Shown here one piece after another: positions 21,690 through 32,600 of a stretch of 64,000 nucleotides of DNA. The number at the start of each line of letters is the position of its first letter. The first letter of the stretch is position 1. The position numbers and the translations under genes were made by a program. Origin of the DNA: Branchiostoma floridae (Eukaryota; Chordata; Leptocardii; Amphioxiformes; Branchiostomatidae); NCBI RefSeq assembly GCF_000003815.2, contig NC_049985.1, positions 18,414,432-18,478,431 of the forward strand. Reading direction: 5' to 3'. The notes below the pieces were generated by a model, which saw nothing but the letters and a program-made list of their open reading frames with translations, was not told the origin of the DNA and ran no database searches.

Positions 21690-21830
21690 ATGACAAGTTT
21701 GACAAGTTTTATTGAAAATACACAGGCTTGCAGGATGTCCAGTTGGAAACACCCTGAATTGCAGCTCCACTGTAATTACAATAAACAATACCAGGGCACC
21801 AATTCTTATATAAAAAGTCACATATGCCAT
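21690..21830 (-). mobile_element. Probable LINE 3' tail
   Basis: On the minus strand the segment ends ...CTGCAAGCCTGTGTATTTTC, then AATAAAACTTGTCAAACTTG, a short repeated terminus like that of non-LTR elements. Just upstream are CATCCTGCAAG and a T-rich 3' UTR-like stretch. No RT motif remains. Confidence 0.4.
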
Positions 21831-21949
21831 TAAAAACACTCAGCCATCTTGTATTTTGGAAAAGGCTATCTAAAGACCTATGTTGGTGGTTGGTTTTGTC
21901 GTAGTCTACTAAAGCACTTCATAAAATCAAACTCTTACAACAACATAAA

Positions 21950-22390
21950 ATAAATGTGACAGACCTTATCAGTATGTACAGGTATAAGGAGCATTACGAC
22001 CCATGATACCCTAATGACCATTCTTTATTAGCGGAAATGCGCTAATCAATGATCAAACTTCGATCAATGAATCCTATTATTCTCAAAACGAAGCCTAAAA
22101 ACACAAGCAAACAATGATTTTTTCATACCTTTCTCAACATTTACGGATGTATCAGCTGTGAAGACCTGGTAACACTGACCTGCTCCAGTTTTGATCATGC
22201 ATCTGATTATAAAAAACTGTCCGGCAAATTGAGACCATCCATCAGAAGTGCATTTAAGCTGACAGGTAAAATTAACTGCTCGCTCCGAAACATACATCAT
22301 CAGAGGCCAAGCCCGAACCCGATAATGAGAAAACCCTGAATAAATCCCACAGGGCTAGACAGCAACTTTTCACTGTCCATAGATCTGAAA
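21950..22390. promoter_or_regulatory. Large repeat-free island with homeodomain/cut-like motifs
   Basis: Contains TTTATTAGCGGAAATGCGC, CTAATCAATGATCAAACTTC, GATCAATGAATCC (two ATCAAT cores), ATTTACGGATGTATCAGCTG and AATTTTACCTGTCAGC. A 78-codon minus-strand frame (22300-22064) is rich in Cys and ends at an AAAG|GTATGA donor-like site. It has no good acceptor, and I favour non-coding conservation. Candidate enhancer. Confidence 0.35.
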
Positions 22391-23224
22391 ATCATAAAGG
22401 TCAAACTTAGAATTTAAAGTTCTTATGGCTTTATAGAAAATCTCTCTCTTCATATATTATATACCATATGCTATAAAAAAGTTCTTCTAATTTGGCTATA
22501 GAATCTTTGGTAAAATTGCATGCGAAATAAAGGAACTGATTAGCACATATTTACCATTGGTGGTAAACAGAAATCATGAAAACAAAGTTTTGACAAATGA
22601 AAATTCTACTAGAGGATGCTGAAAGAAATTATGCAACATTACTAGAAATAAACTGCTACATGAACAGTAGGAATTTAAGAAAAAAAATTACCCAACCCAA
22701 TTCCATGACTGTTCTTCGATGATGCCAAGTCTAAAAGTAAACAAGAGCTTCTGAAAAAAGCTAGTCTTTCGCTTACTTATATTGTGTAGGTAAAAATGTT
22801 TGGCATAGTTTGGTCAAGCGTGGGTGCCAAGTCTGCAACGTTGGCAGCTCTGGCACAGTTTGGTCAAGTGCTAGGTTATATAACTGTTTAGTAAGGTAGT
22901 GGTTCTCACAGAGTATATTTTACTTGAACTGTATAATAACACAACTGCATGAATGATGTTAACTTTATTCGGATTGTTTCGCTGTTAAGAACGGCTCTGT
23001 TACAGTACAACAGGGTTTTATGAAAGTGCACTGTAGTAATCAAATTTATCAGTAGATGTGTCCTGAATTTCTGCAAGAACAAACAAAGTATTGTCACCAT
23101 AAACAACATAAAATATTAACATGGCATATACAGTAATGGAAATATTTTTTTTTAATGGCAAGATCATGTGAAAGGTAGATATTTTAAACTAAAACAGGTC
23201 CGTGGTATGTTTACTGGAACGTTT

Positions 23225-23300
23225 CGTTTCTTTTAGTAACGCAATTATGCTTTTACTTGACGGAGTCGTGACGTCACGCGTCAGACGTCGAGCTCGGTCA
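23225..23300. promoter_or_regulatory. Perfect palindromic CRE in a CpG-rich patch
   Basis: TGACGTCA at 23269-23276 within GTCGTGACGTCACGCGTCAG, the full CREB/ATF consensus. CpG density is high for this window (CGGAGTCG, CGCGTC, GACGTCGAGC). A second perfect TGACGTCA lies at 24789-24796. The nearest ATG downstream on the plus strand (23455) opens only 24 codons. Confidence 0.4.
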
Positions 23301-23669
23301 GAATCTTCCCTTTCGAAATTATAAATTAAATGTGGGTAATTCTATTTTCAACGCATCCGAGGGCTACTATTTTGCTGAAAGAAGTTTGTTACACGAAAAT
23401 AGCCTGAAATTTCTTAGAGTAAGAAATTTCCGAATACGCCCCCCTCCCACACCATGTCAGATGCGGCGCACGCATCTTACACAATTCTAGATTTTGTAGC
23501 GGTGATTTTCCATAAAACAAAGTAAATCACATGTCAAACTGTTCTCTACAATGTCTGTTTTATTATAACCAAACAGCGAACATGTTAGTTTATAAATTGT
23601 ATACAATCTTACGAAGAAATCCTCACCGTTCACATCCGTCTCTGCAAATTCCTGCTTATAAGCCATGCA

Positions 23670-23880
23670 GAAACCAAGCAGCACATTCATGGTAGGCCGA
23701 TACGTATGTCATAACGTTACATACCGTCGAATCTGCAGGGTAGAATATCTCGCTAGCACGATATGGCATGGACCGCAAACCAAGCAGCACATTCATGGTA
23801 GGCCGATACGTATGTCATAACGTTACATACCGTCGAATCTGCAGGGTAGAATATCTCGCTAGCACGGTATGGCATGGTCG
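23670..23880 (+). repeat. 103-bp direct duplication
   Basis: AAACCAAGCAGCACATTCAT, then GGTAGGCCGATACGTATGTC, continuing to TATCTCGCTAGCACGRTATG, is present at 23671-23768 and again at 23777-23875 with one difference. The junction reads GCATGGACCGC. The right copy runs into (GGAC)n, CGGTCTGATTGCC and a perfect hairpin, which together resemble a transposon end. Confidence 0.9.
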
Positions 23881-23937
23881 ACCCGGACGGACGGACGGAC
23901 AGACAGACGGACAAAAATCTAATATCGGTCTGATTGC

Positions 23938-23963
23938 CTTTCGCCGCGGAAGCGCGGCGAAAG
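23938..23963. other. Perfect 11-bp-stem hairpin
   Basis: CTTTCGCCGCG (23938-23948), loop GAAG, CGCGGCGAAAG (23953-23963). It lies between the (GGAC)n tract at 23883-23915 and the 24-bp minisatellite. Such a GC-rich hairpin beside a simple repeat is a plausible transposon terminus or replication-slippage focus. Confidence 0.8.
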
Positions 23964-23984
23964 ACAAAAAAAACAATATCAGAA

Positions 23985-24396
23985 ATATACCTGCTCAACA
24001 CATCAGAAATGTACCGTTCAACACATCAGAAATGTACCTGCTCAACACATCAGAAATGTACCTGCTCAACACATCAGAAATGTACCTGCTCAACACATCA
24101 GAAATGTACCTGCTCAACACATCAGAAATGCACCTGCTTAACACATCAGAAATGTACCTGCTCAACACATCAGAAATGTCCCTGCTCAACACATCAGAAA
24201 TGTACCTGCTCAACACATCAGAAATGTACCTGCTCAACACATCAGAAATGCACCTGCTCAACACTTCAGAAATGTACCTGCTCAACACTTCAGAAATGTA
24301 CCTGCTCAACACTTCAGAAATGTACCTGCTCAACACTTCAGAAATGTACCTGCTCAACACATCAGAAATGTACCTGCTCAACACATCAGAAATATA
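23985..24396 (+). repeat. 24-bp minisatellite, about 17 copies
   Basis: Unit CCTGCTCAACACATCAGAAA plus TGTA, with CTTCAG replacing CATCAG in a block of about five adjacent units (24.26-24.35 kb). At 24 bp it stays open in several frames on both strands, producing false ORFs of 129-230 codons. Confidence 0.95.
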
Positions 24397-24640
24397 CCTG
24401 CGGTCCTATCCTGACACCGGCACCAGAGAAAAGAGCATTCCCAGCTCAAAGTGGCAATAAAAATGACAGCTCCCCTCGGCTGGCGCCTCTCTGAGGGCGC
24501 ATAAACTGTTCACTCCTGCAGGCGACAGATATCCCTGCACAACAGTTGTCCTCCGGATACGCCAACGTGTCAAACTGATCCCACTATCGGGCCACCCACC
24601 GGGGCTGACGACAGGCTAACTCAATTATCACCCCCCCCCC
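24397..24640. promoter_or_regulatory. GC-rich unique island next to the 24-bp array
   Basis: Contains GGCAATAAAAATGACAGCTC (homeodomain plus TGACAG MEIS core, 24452-24471), GAGGGCGCATAAACTG (CDX/Abd-B-like ATAAAC) and GGCTAACTCAATTATC, followed by a poly-C run at 24631-24640. Candidate cis-regulatory element. Confidence 0.35.
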
Positions 24641-25120
24641 CTCTACAGGGTACTACACGTACAGAATGTCCGTTGGCATGGCGATGTTCTGTTCCCATGA
24701 CGAGACCGTGACCACCGGGACTCGTCAAACATACTAGACATCAACAACACCCGTCAGTCGTTGAGCGCTCTCGTGACGATTGTCGTCGTGACGTCAGAGC
24801 CTACTAAACATCAGGCTGGGCTAAAAACAATGAGTTCGCTTAAAATTTCAGCTCTGCTTTTGATGCACCTAGACATTTGTATGAGGTTAAATTCGTATTC
24901 AAAGCCTACTAAATGGTATCATGATAGTATACAGTATATTCTTGACATCTGAGTGTCTGTAAAAAATAATGAAACCGTCGCTGTATTACAAGTTTAAATT
25001 TTGAAGTTTTTAGATTCACCCTGTAGAAACAGTTAGGTTGTAGTTAGGTGTTGCTGATATTTTAGTAAATTGCGCTATGTTGCACCCAGAGTTTCCTCTG
25101 TGCATCTACATTTCAAGGTA

Positions 25121-25323
25121 AGGCTGAAGTCACATTTCCAAACCGGGGCCCGGCCGGGATGTTTTAAGAAAGGAAAAATCAAATTGTATATCTATTGAAA
25201 TATACAAATTTTGCCCTTGAATCTTATTTTGACATTTTGTGTATTCTAACGTCTCTTAAAAAATTATTTTGGCTCACAAAAGCTGCCCGGCCGGGCCCCT
25301 TTGTTGAAATGTGACCTAAGCCT
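25121..25323. mobile_element. MITE with 38-bp terminal inverted repeats (GGCCCGGCCGGG)
   Basis: Left end AGGCTGAAGTCACATTTC ... GGGGCCCGGCCGGG. The right end on the other strand is AGGCTTAGGTCACATTTC ... GGGGCCCGGCCGGG. The ~38-bp ends match at about 80%, with a perfect 14-bp GC block, around a 127-bp AT-rich centre. It is probably flanked by TA/AA. No ORF. Confidence 0.8.
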
Positions 25324-25329
25324 AAGGGA

Positions 25330-25560
25330 CACCAGTCCATCTATTCCCCAAAACATCAATTTCGAGCCCTGCCTCCGCGCCTACCAAACGCCGCGTGACG
25401 TCCCTTATACACATACGGGACGCTTCCAAATCAAAACAGCGCAGTAAATTATGCCCCCCGCACGCTAATGAGGAATAAAAGTGACGTTTCCCTTCACCGA
25501 TGACATCCATCTCGCACCAGGCGCACAAACACGGCAGCTACATCACCGCGTACACCACTG
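25330..25560. promoter_or_regulatory. GC-rich island abutting the MITE
   Basis: Holds CGCCGCGTGACGTCCC (CRE-like TGACGTCC), CAAATCAAAACAGC, GCACGCTAATGAGGAATAAA and AGTGACGTTTCCC. A minus-strand frame is open for 68 codons but starts without an ATG or acceptor. Candidate regulatory element; its edge coincides with the transposon end. Confidence 0.3.
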
Positions 25561-26329
25561 TCATTTCCTGAAAATTTATAGCCAAGCTTTTACAATGTAA
25601 ATTTTCCTGCCAGGCCATTTTCACGTGTGTATTTAACTTATGAGACAACCTTTCCCAAGGGACGTTTTCAATGCAGGCCGTCTTTTTCAGTCTCACTTTT
25701 GCCTGTGAATGATCTGTTGTTCCCAGCTAAGCAGACCATAAATTGAGGGGCACTTTGGCGGCATCTTTTCCACAACATTTGGGTCTAACTCCATTTCGTC
25801 ACAACTCAAAGTAAGAACTCTAAACCCTCCTGTTGTAACATATGACTCCAACACTTCATCAAAACGATGACATAAAAATGATTTGAGAGTACGGCTTTAC
25901 TTATAAATAACAGCTACATACCACAGGTCCTTATCAGAGGGTAAAGACTGGAATGGAAGTGAAAGAGAGAAATTTCCCTGTTGTTACAGTTTAGTCTGAG
26001 AATTCATCAAACTGATAGAAGCAAGCCTGAGACTACTTCAAGAGCAGGGTTTTCTACAATGTATAAATAACAATCCTCTATAACATATGCTTATCTGCAT
26101 CTCATGATATCAGCAATGTTACAAAACATCTGGACCAGAGGATACAGAATTTGTTTGTTTGTTTGTTCGTTCATTCGAGCCAGGGTGGCCCATCTCAGTG
26201 TCATACAACTAGCATTGCTTTTCTGGGGGCCCTGAAATCACATAATAAAAATACTAAGTCTTTCTATTATGAATGCCGTCCGTCCAAGCACCGTGCTGTG
26301 AATGAAAGTTACATTGCATAATGGAAGAA

Positions 26330-28850
26330 CTTTGGCTGTGAGCCATTGAAAAGCCTGGCACACGCACACATGTGACGCACTTCAAAATCAACTGCCAACC
26401 AGCCTATATTGCGATTTTACAAAATTGCATAATGACTGGTATAAAGTGTCAGTAACATACTTTTGAGATTATGGTGAGTAAACCTTGCAGTAAGCCTTTT
26501 TAAACCCTGACGTGTGGCACACTTCAAAATCAGCTGTCAAACTTTTGCCTTTGTTACAATTGTATAAAATCACATAATGACTGGTATTTTTCAAAAGATG
26601 GATACAGTAGCTACGTAGTGTCGTCATCATACTTTTGAGACTACGATGAAAGAAAGTGGCAGTAAGCCTTTTTGAACCCTGACTCATCATTGTGAAGCAC
26701 GATTCAGTTAAGACCTCACAAAATCACCCAGCGGCAGATATTTTTCCATAAAATGAAGACTGTCCTTGCACGAGCATTTAAATATCACAAAAGAAAATCT
26801 TGGCAGTTAGCCATTTCAACCGTGGCACAATACTGTGTGACGCACTTCAAAATTAGCTACTAAAAGTACGCTTATATTAGGATTGTACAAAGTAACATAA
26901 TAACCGGTAATTCTTAAAAGATGAATACAGTGTCAGTGACATGCTTTTGAGATTATGACGAAAGATGTGCCTTTAGAAGCCAGACATTATCATTGTGACG
27001 CACTTCTTTAAAGTCAGTCATTAAATCTACACTTGAGTTAAGCTTACACAATACCAACTATATAACTAGAGTTCAACGAACCCATCTCTTCGCCAAATAA
27101 TCATGCCTTTATTTAAGACTTTAAGGTCTTATTCATGTATTACTAAATAGCAAATGACTGCATGAACTGTGTTCCTCACATGCAAACACACAAACATTAC
27201 CAAAACCAGACTGTGACCTGACAGATGACCTGGTAGCATCCCTGGTCAATCAGAATTTCATGCTTGTCAATTTAGACTTTGTCCCCAGTGTAAGGGCGTC
27301 CTCCAGCAAACCATCTGTATAACAGCTGTGTCCATAGATATAGGTCAAAATGAGATATATAGAGCACAGTTTATTTCTGTTAATAGGTTTTGCTGCAGTA
27401 CCTTAGGAAGCCGCTAGGGGGCCCACAATCATAATTTATCTTCGTTTTCCTGACCCCTACCCACCTACCAAATATCATCAGGATTTTTTCAAGGCTTCTC
27501 GAGTTATGCATTCCACAAACAAAAGGACGCACACACTCGGCCCACTACCGTCCTAACGGAAAATGCTACGTCAACTATTTTCGAACACAACCTTCTTTTC
27601 CGCAGCCGCTACTTGAATACTAAATATCATGAAAATCCATACACAGCTTCTTGAGTTATATGCTGTTGGCATGGATTTATGAACTTTCCTCATTAATTAT
27701 GCAAATAAGCTACTGATTTGCATAATTAGTATTACATTGTATAAGTCATCACTCATTCTATCTACATACCGAAAATCCTGATGATCTGTTTACACGTTCT
27801 CAAGTTATCCTCGTCCAAAGTTTGAACGGAAATCGGTGCCTGCAGTTCCCAAAAAGCCGCTAGGGGGTCCAAACTCACAGCACTTACTCTCTGTTTCAAG
27901 GGCTATCTACTACTCAAAAATCATGACCACAGCATGTCCAGAACACGAAGTGCCAAAATTAAAAGTTTTGCTGCAGTACCTTAGGCAGACACTAGGGTGC
28001 CCATTATCGAACTTGACCTTCGTTTTCCTAACCCCAATCCACCTAACAAATATAATCAGGATCCATTCAAGGGTTCTCGAGTTATCTTGCTTACAGACAA
28101 ACGCACTTACATACAAATCCCGCTACAGCACCATAGGTAAGAGCCAGGTAAACCATTTTCGCACTTGACCTTCCTCTCCAAAACCGCTACACACCTACCA
28201 AGTTTCGTGAAAATCGCCCAGCTAGATTTTGACTTATGCTGCCAAAAACAAACCGCAAAAAACATACCAAGCTCGCTGCAGTACCGTAGGAAAACGCCAG
28301 GTAAACCGTTTTCAAACTTGGCATTCCTTTCGACAACTGCTACACACCTACCAAAAATCACAAAGTTCCATCCACAATTTCTCGAGTTATATGCTGTTGA
28401 CCTACATACAGACCCAAGTCAAGCAATCTCATACTCTTCTTGGCGAAGAGAATGACTGGTATTTTTTGGTACTAAACCTTGTCCAGAATGTTGATATCAC
28501 AACAGAGTAATACTGAACAGAAAGCCATTTCAACCCTGACTACTATTTTATCACTGCTATTTTTTTTTCAAAAGAATAAAGTGTTAGTAACATGCTTTTG
28601 GGACTACAATGGCAGATATATAACTGTCGGTAAACCATTTAGAATTCCTAACATAATGATTGTGACGCATTTCCAACTGCCAACCATACACTTGTACTAA
28701 GATTATACTAAATCACATAAAAAAACTACAATTTTTTAACAGATGAACATAGTCCCAGCATCATACTTATGAAACCACAGTGAAAGAAAATGGCAGGAAG
28801 TAATTTCGAATGTGCCCCTATCTTGTGACGCACGTACTCCCAACCCTACG
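26330..28850 (+). repeat. Old ~145-175-bp tandem array, split by a later insertion
   Basis: Degenerate units carry GTGACGCACTTCAAAATCA, CATAATGACTGGTA and CATACTTTTGAGATTATG. They begin near 26371, 26514, 26691, 26843 and 26996, stop at about 27070, and resume at about 28455 with units near 28661 and 28824. The block between (27395-28400) is a different repeat family, so it probably inserted into the array. Confidence 0.75.
27395..28400 (+). mobile_element. Multi-module interspersed repeat (GCTGCAGTACCTTAGG family)
   Basis: Four to five modules each contain a CTGCAGTACCKTAGG-like start, a GCYAGGKGGNCCA block, CTTGACCTTCGTTTTCC, ACCTACCAAATATCATCA and CTCGAGTTAT. Related single modules occur at 56340-56460 and 61215-61420. 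It codes for nothing; the 60-110-codon ORFs are incidental. Likely a non-autonomous transposon or its satellite-like amplification. Confidence 0.7.
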
Positions 28851-29020
28851 TGTGTTTTAAGAAGCCGCCAGCTTTGCTCCTTTCCCCGGCTCATATCCGG
28901 GTGTTGATGGTTCCACTTTGCTTGATGGGAATCAGAAAAGAACCAACAGAACAGGATTTATCACCCTGCTGACGATTGGTTGGAGCGCTGGAGAATTCTT
29001 GTTTGCTGCGACAGCTTCTA
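28850..29020. promoter_or_regulatory. Short GC-richer unique island
   Basis: GCCGCCAGCTTTGCTCCTTT, GGCTCATATCCGGG and GACGATTGGTTGGAGC (inverted CCAAT-like, 28972-28987). No ORF of note. Weak candidate. Confidence 0.2.
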
Positions 29021-29284
29021 CTTGTCTTTGAACTGGAAATCCTGGTTGCACAAATTATGCACTTTTTGACCCAATATTGGAGTTGTACACCTTATATTTG
29101 ACAGTGCATGCACTCAGATATTTATGTAGGATTACGTACATATGCACCTTTTGAAAAAAAATCCATTTTAGGTCCTTCTTTTCTACTTGCCAAATTTATA
29201 TTGGCGAGAAGTAAAAAAATATGGACAGTAAGCTTTTACAATGTACATCGTACATCCAGTATCCAATGAGGGGGTAGGAGGGGC

Positions 29285-29575
29285 GCTGGCAATGTCACAG
29301 ACAAGATTTGTAAGTACGGGAGCGGTCTGACTCTACATCATTCTTAGAAAAAGTCGAAACTGGTCGACTGTACTCCTGGCATGTTCCCAACAGGACCAAT
29401 GACGCCTCCAAATAACCAAGTAGTCTAATATCAGATGAGAACACGCTCCCCTCATTCTTAAAAAATACCCAAACCGGCTGACTGCCTTGTCTCAGTCTTG
29501 GCATGTTCCCAACAGCACCAATGATGCCTCACCAATAACCCAATAGTCCGATATCAGAGGAGACCCGGGCATGTT
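29285..29575 (+). repeat. ~130-bp direct repeat, 2.3 copies
   Basis: TGGCATGTTCCCAACAG, then GACCAATGACGCCTC and CAATAGTCCGATATCAGA, appear at about 29377-29440 and 29501-29565, and partly again at 29569. AT content and variation suggest moderate age. Confidence 0.75.
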
Positions 29576-30049
29576 CCGACAGGTTCCCTCCCCCTCCCCT
29601 GTAATTTCATGGTCCAGGCAGTCCAGAGTTGCTGGAGGAGCCAGGGGGAGGGGCGCTGGGAGATGCAGGAGTGTTCAAACTTTCCTCACATCTCAGTGGT
29701 CGAAATACTTTTTTTCAGTGTTCTGCACTATTGCAGAATGTCAAAATTTTGTTCTGCAATTTGGAAATAGTTTCTGCAAATACAAAACCCCCCAGACATC
29801 TTTCTTAACCTAATAGTAATAATGCCTTGTTTTTAAATCATCGCTAGTTTTTCAATGCATATCATTACTCATGGGAAACGGAGATTTTGTAATTTTCTGT
29901 TCACTGGTGTCAGATTTCTCAGTTTCTTCTGACTCAGAAGATGACTGAAGATGTGATGAAAGTTTGAACATTCCAAAGTCTCCCAGGAGAACCACTGAGA
30001 GGAGTCCGAGTTAGGGAAGCTGGGAGACTTCTATATGAATGACTATTGT

Positions 30050-30305
30050 TCAAACTTTAATGGTTGAAACTTTAATGGTTGAAACTTTAATGGTTAAAAC
30101 TTTCATGGTTGAAACTTTCATGGTTGAAACTTTCATGGCTGAAACTTTCATGGTTGAAACTTTAATGGTTAAAACTTTAATGGTTAAAACTTTCATGGTT
30201 GAAATTTTCATGGTTGAAACTTTCATGGTTAAAACTTTAATGGTTAAAACTTTCATGGTTGAAACTTTCATGGTTGAAACTTTCATGGTTGAAACTTTCA
30301 TGGTG
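30050..30305 (+). repeat. 15-bp minisatellite, about 17 copies
   Basis: Unit TGGTTGAAACTTTCA with TTAA/TTCA and TTG/TTA variants. Open on both strands (89-94 codons of repeated MVETFMVETF or MKVSTMKVST type), which is an artefact of the 15-bp period. Confidence 0.95.
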
Positions 30306-30724
30306 TCTTCATTCATCATCTAACCCACCAGAAACATGGCTTTTTAAATTTTCTGGTAGCCAGTCTTAATACTGACTGTTCTGTGACCAAGCAACACAGG
30401 TTTCAAGTTTGGTATGCATCTTTAACAGGGCAAATATAACAGCGCAAATAAAGATGATTTGAGTCTGAATGGAAAACCTGTACATTGATACATAGTTTAG
30501 GGGCTGAAAGTGGTTAGATTAAAGTTTTCAAGCACTCTGGTTTCATTTTTATGGCTACAGCTGTTACAATAAAACTTTTAATGTTGGCATAAAACTCATT
30601 ATCATATCTACTAATTCAACCTGCTGAATCTTCTCATGTGTACAGGTTTTGAATGAGGTTTTTGTAGGTTTCCACTTCATTTGATAAGACAATTTCCGGT
30701 TGTAACATCTGACTCATCAAAATC

Positions 30725-30853
30725 ACCAGGAGGCAGTATAACTACCCGAGCGTGGATTCCGTGTGACACCAGGAGGCAGTATAACTACCCGAGCGTGGAT
30801 TCTGTGTGACACCAGGAGGCAGTATAACTACCGGAGCGTGGGTTCCATGTGCA
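30725..30853 (+). repeat. 43-bp tandem repeat, 3 copies
   Basis: ACCAGGAGGCAGTATAACTA, then CCCGAGCGTGGATTCCGTGT, at 30725, 30768 and 30811. The third copy has CCGGAGC for CCCGAGC and ends in GGTTCCATGTG. Confidence 0.95.
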
Positions 30854-31283
30854 AAAGGAAACCATTAAGTTATTTTTGTAGCTGATCAAATCAGCTGAAA
30901 CGGCTACGTCAATGGTTGTCTAATGGCCCAGAAAAACAAATGTTACTGTCAGAGCTAATATTATAACTGTCAAAAGCAACACTTCTGTAGCATATGGTTT
31001 GAAAACACCAAGGCATTGAACGCATACATCTGACTTGCCTTAATTAATTAAGGAGGAATTTTAGCTTTTATTTCTTCTTTACTTTCTTGTAAGCAATGTG
31101 CCGTAAGACACTTTGTCCTGTACTATGTAGAAGTACTGTAATTAAGTTTCTTTAAACATCCTTACCAGGATAAGACCACACGCAGTTGATTTGTTGTTCT
31201 TAACATACAAAAATCCTTGAACAGGAGGACACCCATCACAATGGTCTGTCTCTGCATGAGGGGAAGACTGTAACTTGGTAATG

Positions 31284-31493
31284 CTAGTTCACCTTTATCC
31301 GTGGGGTAACCTATATCCGTTGGTTTTCAAAACAGCACATTTAGGGATATAAAGTCGATGGACGGTTGTTTCGAAGTGCAATATTTTTAAAATATAGCAG
31401 TTTGAACTCACAGTTTGTTGGCATGTTAGCCCTAAATACCCAGCTTATGAAAATAACGGATATAGGTTACCCCACGGATAAAGGCAAACTAGT
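31284..31493. mobile_element. MITE, TTCACCTTTATCCG family, copy A
   Basis: Left CTAGTTCACCTTTATCCGTG then GGGTAACCTATATCCGTT; right AACGGATATAGGTTACCCCA then CGGATAAAGGCAAACTAG. Terminal inverted repeats of about 37 bp around a 135-bp centre that itself has paired GCAATATTTTTAAAATAT sequence. Copies at 42332-42538, 46984-47168 and a fragment at 8133-8222. The ends begin with CTAG/TTAG, which may be the target duplication. Confidence 0.85.
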
Positions 31494-31729
31494 GTTACAC
31501 ATTCAGAAATAATTTCATCTGGTTGGTACAACGAAGAATTAAAGTTTCCTTAAAGCAGCACTGCAGTTGGAAGCTCTGAGGAAGATGTCTAACAGGTATC
31601 GGAACGTCAGCAGGTGAGAGACATACCTGGTTAATGTGCAACAGAAAACACCAACATCCTTGGTAACGTTACACACAGTCTGCCTTGCTGTACCTCCTTG
31701 TGAATACAATATCATATCTATCTTTTCCT

Positions 31730-31810
31730 TCCAGACTGTACATGTAGCAGTTTTCAGTTTAAGATGCCTGACAACCAAAGAAATGAATTGGTATGGCCTG
31801 AGCTGAGGGT
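31730..31810 (-). mobile_element. Fragment of the GGCCACACCAATT interspersed repeat
   Basis: The minus strand reads GGCCATACCAATTCATTTCT then TTGGTTGTCAGG. The same head occurs at 18225-18325 (minus) and, on the plus strand, near 745, 15240, 44655, 46795 and 48915. The family appears to be a ~150-bp non-coding element; its later part has CACAGAGTTTCAG. This overlap is why I do not accept the exon-like open frame at 31627-31767. Confidence 0.55.
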
Positions 31811-31849
31811 AACATATCACATTGCCAAGGTTTGAGTGTAATAGGGGCT

Positions 31850-31955
31850 CACAAATATGCAAATACGCCTATAAAAGGTGCCCGACTATGCAAATCAGCC
31901 AGCTAAGTGAATTACAGCACCAGCAATTGGTGTAGAAGCTATAAATAAGGAAGTT
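31850..31955 (+). promoter_or_regulatory. Octamer-TATA-octamer cluster with MEF2-type site
   Basis: ATGCAAAT at 31857-31864, TATAAAAGG at 31870-31878, ATGCAAAT again at 31888-31895, and CTATAAATAAG at 31939-31949 (matches the MEF2 consensus YTAWWWWTAR). Two perfect POU octamers around a textbook TATA box look like a promoter core. No ORF or RNA gene follows on the plus strand within 300 bp, so it may be an enhancer or the promoter of a non-coding transcript. Confidence 0.45.
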
Positions 31956-32049
31956 TATGGAGCATTTCGGTAATCCCATAATACCCCACTCCTTCCTTTA
32001 TGAGCGGCAGGAATTACCCTGCGGGTGATTTACACATCTAATATGTTAC

Positions 32050-32600
32050 AGGTTGGAAACTGTTGCTCCAAGATGGCTGCCGTGCCCTCTATAAAAGACT
32101 GAAGGTCAAATTTATCAAATTCACTTCCCTTTCTGTAATCCTTTTTTTCTGTAGGCTTGTAAACCATGCCCTCTACTAAAAACTGAAGGTTAAATTTACC
32201 ACACTCTTTCCGTCCTTTTCTTTCTACAGGTTTAAACCATGACTCCAAGATGGCTGCCGTGCCCTCTATAAAAGACTGAAGGTCAAATTTATCAAATTCA
32301 CTTCCCTTTCTGTAATCCTTTTTTCTATAGGCTTGTAAACCATGGCTGCCATGCCCTCTACTAAAAACCGAAGGTCAAAATTACCAAACTCTTTCTATCT
32401 GTTTCTTTCTACAGATTTGTAAACCATGACTCCAAGATGGTTGCCATGACCTCTACCAAAGACTGAATGAAGGTCAAATTTACCGAATCCAATTCACTTT
32501 GCTTCCTTTTTTTCTATGGGTTTGTAAACCATTGCTCCAAGATGGCTGTTGTGCCCTCTACTTAAAAGCAAAGGTCAAATTTACCAAACTATTAAACTTC
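32050..32600 (+). repeat. Degenerate ~110-bp tandem repeat, about 5 copies
   Basis: Each unit has CCAAGATGGCTGCCGTGCCC, then TCTATAAAAGACTGAAGGTC, AAATTTAYCAAAYTCAC and a T-rich TTTTTTTCTRTAGGYTTGTA. Units start near 32070, 32240, 32342, 32430 and 32532. Several include TATAAAAG and AAGATGG words, but the repetition argues against real promoters. Confidence 0.8.

Noticed and set aside
23768-24460. 230-codon plus-strand and 129-codon minus-strand ORFs
   Set aside because: 24-bp minisatellite read in several frames.
30039-30323. Paired plus- and minus-strand ORFs of MVETF/MKVST repeats
   Set aside because: 15-bp minisatellite artefact.
31627-31767. 141-bp minus-strand open segment (HLKLKTATCTVWKEKIDMIL...) between TTGGTTGTCAG and CCAG|GTATGT, phase-compatible with 44757-44845
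   Set aside because: The acceptor side is the head of the same interspersed repeat seen at 18225-18325 and elsewhere, and its phase does not fit the 67-bp exon. Chance open frame.
32050-32600. Repeated AAGATGGCTGCC and TATAAAAG words as promoters
   Set aside because: They are part of a tandem repeat, not independent promoter elements.
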